DNA of 64,000 nucleotides from an uncultured Salinicoccus sp. (GTDB lineage: Bacteria > Bacillota > Bacilli > Staphylococcales > Salinicoccaceae). The notes under the pieces are model-generated. The model searched no databases. It saw nothing but the letters and a program-made list of their open reading frames with translations, and was not told the origin of the DNA. The DNA lies in contig CANLWV010000004.1 in assembly GCA_947494965.1 (NCBI GenBank), positions 62,001 to 126,000 on the forward strand. The letters run 5' to 3'. Made by a program: the position numbers and the translations under genes. The first letter of the stretch is position 1. Each line of letters starts with the position of its first letter. Positions 59,708-64,000 of the stretch are shown in pieces.

Positions 59708-60232
59708 ATGGCTAATGAATCTAATGGCAAGAAAAAAGGATTCCAGTTCAACATCATCAAAAATGACCCGCTTGACGGGCACAAAGGTCAGAATATCGGA
59801 TCAATCAGCCTGGAGAATGTGGCACCCGTCTATGTGAATGCAGATACAGGTGAAACGTATATCGATATGGGGGGTCTCCATGGCCGTGCGGAAGTGGAGC
59901 GCCGTGTGAAGTGGGTAACTGACAAAAGCGAAGTGGAAGGCGAGGATGCCAAAAACTTATGGCTGGTCTGGGTGGCGGTTGAACGCAAAGAGAACGGCCC
60001 ACAATACAGTGGCATAGGTGCTTGCTTCGAAATGATAAACCGCACGAAACGCCGGGCCTACAAATTGATGCCTGAGCATGTCAACATGCTGGACCGTGCA
60101 GTTAAGGGGAAGATCGACTTGGGTGAAATGGACGGTTTCAGCCGTACAGCCCTAAAGAAGTTCCTGATTTCCTATAATGAAGAAATGTGGAATAACGCAA
60201 CCGATCTCCAGGAAGAAATGAAAAATGACTGA
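59708..60232 (+). CDS. YwhD family protein
   Basis: A 174-residue soluble protein of the YwhD family, which is confined to Bacillales and has no assigned function. Recognisable blocks are FNIIKNDPLDGHKG near 14 and YIDMGGLHGRAEVERRVKWV near 51. The N-terminus is lysine-rich and unordered. AGGAGTAGG precedes the ATG. It follows the HD gene on the same transcript and precedes the terminator and promoter region of mgtE. Confidence 0.82.
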   Translation: MANESNGKKKGFQFNIIKNDPLDGHKGQNIGSISLENVAPVYVNADTGETYIDMGGLHGRAEVERRVKWVTDKSEVEGEDAKNLWLVWVAVERKENGPQYSGIGACFEMINRTKRRAYKLMPEHVNMLDRAVKGKIDLGEMDGFSRTALKKFLISYNEEMWNNATDLQEEMKND

Positions 60233-60266
60233 TTTGTGACGATACTGTGTCAAATCTATAAAAAGA

Positions 60267-60295
60267 TTGCAGATTCTGTAATTGGAATATAGAAT
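60267..60295 (+). promoter_or_regulatory. mgtE promoter
   Basis: TTGCAG (60267-60272), 17 bp, TAGAAT (60290-60295). The transcript would begin near 60302 and include two hairpins before mgtE. Confidence 0.55.
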
Positions 60296-60300
60296 ATATA

Positions 60301-60370
60301 TAGTTATATGAGATATAACTAGGACACTTGTGGCCGGGAGACATCCCGGCCACTTTTTTTGTTTTTTTGT
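60301..60370 (+). terminator. Hairpin pair with terminator in mgtE leader
   Basis: First a palindrome TAGTTATAT-GAG-ATATAACTA (60301-60321), then a terminator stem GTGGCCGGG (60330-60338) with CCCGGCCAC (60345-60353) and a long T-rich run. It may simply end ywhD, but it lies downstream of the mgtE promoter. Confidence 0.7.
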
Positions 60371-60420
60371 CTATAATAGAAGTAATGTCAGTTAAAATCA
60401 TTTTAGGGAGGTGCTTATCC

Positions 60421-61770
60421 ATGAGGGACCTTAAGATACACCTGGATAAAGAAGTGATCCAAAACTACATCAACCTGCTTATCGACGATCCGCAGGCATT
60501 TTTGGGTGAATTTAAGCAGTTGCACAGCAACGAACAGTATCAGATCATCGAGGAGATGGAAGCGCAGCATCAGAAGACGCTTTTTGAACTGCTGCCGGCT
60601 GAAGATTTTGCCAAGCTCTTCAAATGGTTTTCATATACGGGGCAATCGCGGCTGTTCAGCCGTATGCCCGACGAATATGGCAGGGTGATGCTCGAGCACC
60701 TGCCTTCCGATGATGTGCAGCGCTTCTTCTCCAAAATGGATGAGGCGCGCCGCAGAAGATTACTCGAAGGATTGAGCGAACAGAAACGCAGCCACGTCGA
60801 AGAGCTGCTGGCATACGAAAAGCATAGTGCGGGAAGCATCATGCAGAAGGAGTTCATGACCGCCACCGAGGAAGAAAGCGCAAAAGAAGTCGTGGCCAGA
60901 CTGCGTCATGTTCCGAGGAATGAGGGTCTCCATTCGATCTATATCGTAGAGGACGAAAAATTGAAGGGGCTTGTTTCCCTGCGTGAGTTGGCGATGGCCG
61001 AAGATCACCAGACGATGGAAGCACTTAGCGAAAAGGTCATCATAACGGTGAATGCGGATGAAGATCAGGAAGCTGTGGCGCATATCATGCAGGACTATGA
61101 CGTAGTCACCATCCCGGTCATTGACAGCGCCAATCGTCTGCTCGGCATCATCACCGTCGATGACATCATCGACATCATCGAGTTTGAAGCAACGGAAGAT
61201 ATGAGTGAACTCGCTGCTTCCAGAGGCACCGTCGACCTGGAGGTCTCCCCTTACCAAACGGCCAAAAAGAGGGCACCATGGATTGTCCTGCTGATGTTCC
61301 TCGGGCTGCTGACCGCCAATGTCATCGGGGCTTTTGAAGAGACTTTGGAAGCGGTCGTGCTGCTGTCCTTGTTCATACCGCTCATCATGGATGCAGCGGG
61401 GAATACCGGGACGCAGTCGCTTGCTGTGATGGTGCGCCTGATTTCAACAGGCGGATACCATGACCATGGACTGTTCCGCATCCTCAGGCGCGAACTTGCC
61501 ACAGGTGTCTTGGTCGGTCTGGCAAGTGGTGTGACCATCGTCTTGTTGATTACGGTACTCTATCAGGAAGTGTGGCTGGCGTTCGTCGTAGGCATGTCCC
61601 TGCTGATTACATTGAGTATCTCGACTGTCATCGGTACCATCCTGCCGGTCATCATCAGCAAGCTGAAAATAGACCCTGCCGTAGCAAGCGGGCCATTCAT
61701 CACGACATTGAATGATGTGATCGGCCTGACCATCTACTTTTCGATTGCCACGACCCTGCTGCAGATATAG
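60421..61770 (+). CDS. mgtE: Magnesium transporter MgtE
   Basis: A 449-residue magnesium channel. An N-domain (about 1-130) precedes two CBS domains (about 135-255) that sense Mg in the cytoplasm; then five membrane helices (about 285-449) include MDAAGNTGTQSLAVMVR near 345, holding the selectivity-filter region. ATG 60421 follows AGGGAGGTG; the longer open frame starts in the terminator and is rejected. A canonical M-box was not found in the leader. Confidence 0.95.
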   Translation: MRDLKIHLDKEVIQNYINLLIDDPQAFLGEFKQLHSNEQYQIIEEMEAQHQKTLFELLPAEDFAKLFKWFSYTGQSRLFSRMPDEYGRVMLEHLPSDDVQRFFSKMDEARRRRLLEGLSEQKRSHVEELLAYEKHSAGSIMQKEFMTATEEESAKEVVARLRHVPRNEGLHSIYIVEDEKLKGLVSLRELAMAEDHQTMEALSEKVIITVNADEDQEAVAHIMQDYDVVTIPVIDSANRLLGIITVDDIIDIIEFEATEDMSELAASRGTVDLEVSPYQTAKKRAPWIVLLMFLGLLTANVIGAFEETLEAVVLLSLFIPLIMDAAGNTGTQSLAVMVRLISTGGYHDHGLFRILRRELATGVLVGLASGVTIVLLITVLYQEVWLAFVVGMSLLITLSISTVIGTILPVIISKLKIDPAVASGPFITTLNDVIGLTIYFSIATTLLQI

Positions 61771-61820
61771 GCAGGGTGCGCGGGGGTATGTTATAATTTA
61801 CGGTACTTGAAGGAGATAAT

Positions 61821-62219
61821 ATGAATAACATTAGAGCAGAATACCAGGTGGACCAAACGGTCAAGATGAATGACGAAACAAAGCGCTACAGCCAGAGCGT
61901 CGATGTTGAAGTGATAGAGCGCAATGACATCTACATGCGCTATGTCGAACAGCTTGATGAGCATGCTTTGGATGTCATCCTCCGGGTGGGTGATGGCTTT
62001 GTAAAGATACAGCGCCGCGGTGTCATCAATATGAACTTCCATTTCGTTGAAGGTGAAATGACGGACACATTCTATGAATCCCCGGCCGGCAAACATCATC
62101 TGAGAATCAGGACAAAGTCGCTTGAAATCGGTGAGCAGGCCATTGAGATCCATTATGAAGTGCATGACTCCGGAGACAAGCTTGGGGATTACCATTATAA
62201 AATCAGGAAAGTAGGGTAA
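61821..62219 (+). CDS. YwiB family protein (DUF1934)
   Basis: A 132-residue small beta-barrel protein of the calycin-like YwiB family. It is found next to argS in Bacillus and Staphylococcus. Conserved features include the segment [17 protein letters not shown] near 63 and the C-terminal strand [20 protein letters not shown] precedes the ATG. It stops 4 bp before argS, so the genes are translationally coupled. No function is established. Confidence 0.85.
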   Translation: MNNIRAEYQVDQTVKMNDETKRYSQSVDVEVIERNDIYMRYVEQLDEHALDVILRVGDGFVKIQRRGVINMNFHFVEGEMTDTFYESPAGKHHLRIRTKSLEIGEQAIEIHYEVHDSGDKLGDYHYKIRKVG

Positions 62220-62223
62220 AACG

Positions 62224-63870
62224 ATGGATTTGAGACAGCAGTTGAAGAGCTCAATCGAAGCAGCAGTTGAACAGGCCGGGATAGTTGAAGCCGTCCCTGA
62301 GGTCAAGATAGAGGTACCTAAAGATAAGGCGAATGGTGACTTTTCCACAAACGTGGCAATGGTGCTCACTAAGCAGGCCAAGCGCAATCCACGTGAAATC
62401 GCCCAGATCGTCATCGATAATCTGGATTGTGAAGCGGCAAGCGTCAAATCCGTCGAGATTGCAGGGCCCGGGTTCATCAACTTCAGGATGGATGAAGCTT
62501 CGCTGGCGGCCATCATCACGCAGATTTTATCAGAGAAAGAGGATTACGGCCGGAGTGAACTGGAGAACAAGGAGAGGATCCTGATCGAATTCGTCAGCGC
62601 GAATCCGACAGGGGACCTCCATATCGGACATGCACGCAATGCCAGTGTTGGAGATACGCTCGCTGCCATCATGGATTTTGCCGGTTACGATGTTACGCGC
62701 GAATACTACATCAACGATGCCGGAAACCAGATTGAGAATCTGGCCAAATCCATCGAAGCAAGATTCATGGAAGCACTTGGCCAGGAACTGTATATGCCGG
62801 AGGACGGCTATATGGGCAAGGATATTAAGAAGATGGCCGAAAAGTTGGCAGAGGAGTCCCCGGAGCTTGCGGAAACCACCCGTGAAGACCGCATCAGGAT
62901 GTTCCGTCAGATGGGCGTCGACTACGAAATGAAGAAGCTGAAGCAGGACCTTGAAGATTTTAATGTGCATTTCGACAACTGGTTCAGTGAATCGATGCTT
63001 TATGAAAAAGGCGAAATCGATCTGGCTTTGGAAAAGATGTCGAAGAACGGCTACACTTATGAAGCGGATGGAGCATTGTGGCTTAGAACGACAGATTTCG
63101 GGGATGATAAGGACCGCGTGCTGAGGAAGCAGGATGGGACTTATACTTATCTGATGCCGGATGTGGCCTATCATTTTGATAAGGTTGAACGGGGATTCGA
63201 CAAGCTGATCAACCTTTTCGGTGCTGATCATCATGGTTACATCAAACGTCTGAAGGGATCTCTCGGTGCGCTTGGTGAAAATCCGGAGCGACTTGAAATT
63301 CAGATCATGCAGATGGTGCGCCTGATTGAAAACGGCGAAGAGGTCAAAATGAGCAAGCGTACCGGCAAAGCGATTACATTGAGGGATATCATTGATATGA
63401 TCGGTGTGGATGCCAGCCGCTACTTCCTTGCGATGCGCAGTCCGGACACCCATTTCGACTTCGATCTGGAACTTGCCAAATCGGAATCAAGCGACAATCC
63501 GGTCTATTACGCACAGTATGCCCACGCGCGGATCTGTTCAATATTGCGTCAGGCGAAGGACGCAGGTCATACATTAGATGAGTCTGCGGACCTTGATGTC
63601 ATCCAGCATGAACAGGCGCTTCTGGTATTGAAGAAGCTTGCCGACTTCCCGAACATCGTCAAAAATGCGGCGGAAAACCGTGCGCCCCACCGCATTCCGA
63701 ATTATATCCAGGAACTTGCTTCGGCATTCCATAAATTCTATAATGCAGACAAAGTATTGACGGATGACCGTGCCAAGACCGCCGCCTATCTTCTTATGAT
63801 AGAGGCAGTGAGGCAAACACTCGCCAATGCACTTGGACTGATAGGTGTTTCTGCGCCTGATAAAATGTAG
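62224..63870 (+). CDS. argS: Arginyl-tRNA synthetase
   Basis: A 548-residue class I synthetase that charges tRNA-Arg. The N-terminal Add1 domain is followed by [20 protein letters not shown] (HIGH near 133), [12 protein letters not shown] near 375 and a C-terminal anticodon-binding DALR domain ending [10 protein letters not shown]. Its own ribosome-binding site is weak (AGGG), consistent with coupling to the preceding gene. An imperfect GC-rich stem follows at 63873-63902 without a T-tract. Confidence 0.96.
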   Translation: MDLRQQLKSSIEAAVEQAGIVEAVPEVKIEVPKDKANGDFSTNVAMVLTKQAKRNPREIAQIVIDNLDCEAASVKSVEIAGPGFINFRMDEASLAAIITQILSEKEDYGRSELENKERILIEFVSANPTGDLHIGHARNASVGDTLAAIMDFAGYDVTREYYINDAGNQIENLAKSIEARFMEALGQELYMPEDGYMGKDIKKMAEKLAEESPELAETTREDRIRMFRQMGVDYEMKKLKQDLEDFNVHFDNWFSESMLYEKGEIDLALEKMSKNGYTYEADGALWLRTTDFGDDKDRVLRKQDGTYTYLMPDVAYHFDKVERGFDKLINLFGADHHGYIKRLKGSLGALGENPERLEIQIMQMVRLIENGEEVKMSKRTGKAITLRDIIDMIGVDASRYFLAMRSPDTHFDFDLELAKSESSDNPVYYAQYAHARICSILRQAKDAGHTLDESADLDVIQHEQALLVLKKLADFPNIVKNAAENRAPHRIPNYIQELASAFHKFYNADKVLTDDRAKTAAYLLMIEAVRQTLANALGLIGVSAPDKM

Positions 63871-63947
63871 ACGGGTCCCCCCTGCCTCCCGGCAAGGGGG
63901 ATCATGTGTCGTGAGGCACGAAAAAGACCAGGGGGAGTGGTTCTATG

Positions 63948-64000
63948 ATGAAAAGATGGTTGGTCCTTCTGGCCATGACGCTGTTCATCCTGACGGGATG
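63948..64000 (+). CDS. Lipoprotein, N-terminus only (cut by window end)
   Basis: The window ends inside a gene whose first residues are MKRWLVLLAMTLFILTG followed by the first bases of a probable Cys codon, which is a lipoprotein signal peptide with lipobox. GGGGGAG lies ten bases before ATG 63948 (63945 is an alternative). The mature protein is outside the window, so its function cannot be stated. Confidence 0.75.
   Translation, partial: MKRWLVLLAMTLFILTG

Noticed and set aside
60233-60420. M-box magnesium riboswitch before mgtE
   Set aside because: The conserved M-box segments are not visible and the leader is dominated by a simple terminator hairpin.
62530-63453. Long open frame of 307 codons antisense to argS
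   Set aside because: It is the complement of a clear synthetase gene, has no ribosome-binding site and no recognisable domain; long antisense frames arise from codon bias.

Overview
The window is a low-GC Gram-positive chromosome segment from the family Staphylococcaceae. The gene order matches the conserved staphylococcal block nupC / ctsR-mcsA-mcsB-clpC / radA / pinX / gltX-cysE-cysS-mrnC-rlmB-rae1-sigH / rpmG-secE-nusG / rplKA / rplJL / rpoBC / rpsL-rpsG-fusA-tuf / amidohydrolase-kbl-tdh / tadA / folE2 / bshB2 / pdxK / ung / hemQ / pta / lipL / mgtE / argS. Two things argue against Staphylococcus itself: ispD and ispF (MEP isoprenoid pathway) lie between pinX and gltX, and no mevalonate kinase genes follow lipL. 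With the moderate G+C, this suggests a relative such as Salinicoccus or Jeotgalicoccus. The genus is an inference.

Bases 1-7715 look like an accessory island. They are visibly AT-rich and hold a GntR/FCD regulator, an opine-dehydrogenase-family enzyme, a four-gene polar-amino-acid ABC importer, a second threonine-dehydrogenase-like gene and an EamA exporter, followed by about 570 bp without a convincing gene. The tdh-like gene is a mosaic: 842 bp of its interior (5304-6145) appear identical to the housekeeping tdh (45435-46276), while its 3' end diverges and has island-like composition.

Bases 7716-24374 carry a phosphoesterase, the CcpA-box-associated nucleoside transporter, the CtsR-controlled protein-arginine-kinase/ClpC operon, radA and pinX, MEP genes, tRNA synthetases with a cysteine T-box leader, RNA-processing genes and sigH. 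Bases 24375-40530 are the transcription/translation core: L33, SecE, NusG, L11, L1, L10, L7/L12, RsmC-like methylase, RpoB, RpoC, S12, S7, EF-G and EF-Tu, with recognisable leaders. In two places a promoter lies inside or overlaps the hairpin that ends the upstream transcript. The rpsL leader has a terminator hairpin inside a 24-codon ORF with its own ribosome-binding site.

Bases 40531-47642 hold three tandem M20-family amidohydrolases (minus strand) divergent from kbl-tdh (threonine to glycine plus acetyl-CoA), then HAD and tadA. Bases 47643-56065 hold a Cof-type phosphatase, FolE2, bacillithiol deacetylase with YojF, PdxK, Ung, small conserved proteins, a YtrA-like GntR/ABC cluster, and HemQ followed by a possible 27-residue cationic peptide gene. 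Bases 56066-64000 hold pta, lipL, an HD phosphohydrolase, YwhD, MgtE, YwiB, ArgS and the start of a lipoprotein gene cut by the window end. I saw no rRNA, tRNA, CRISPR array or complete insertion sequence.
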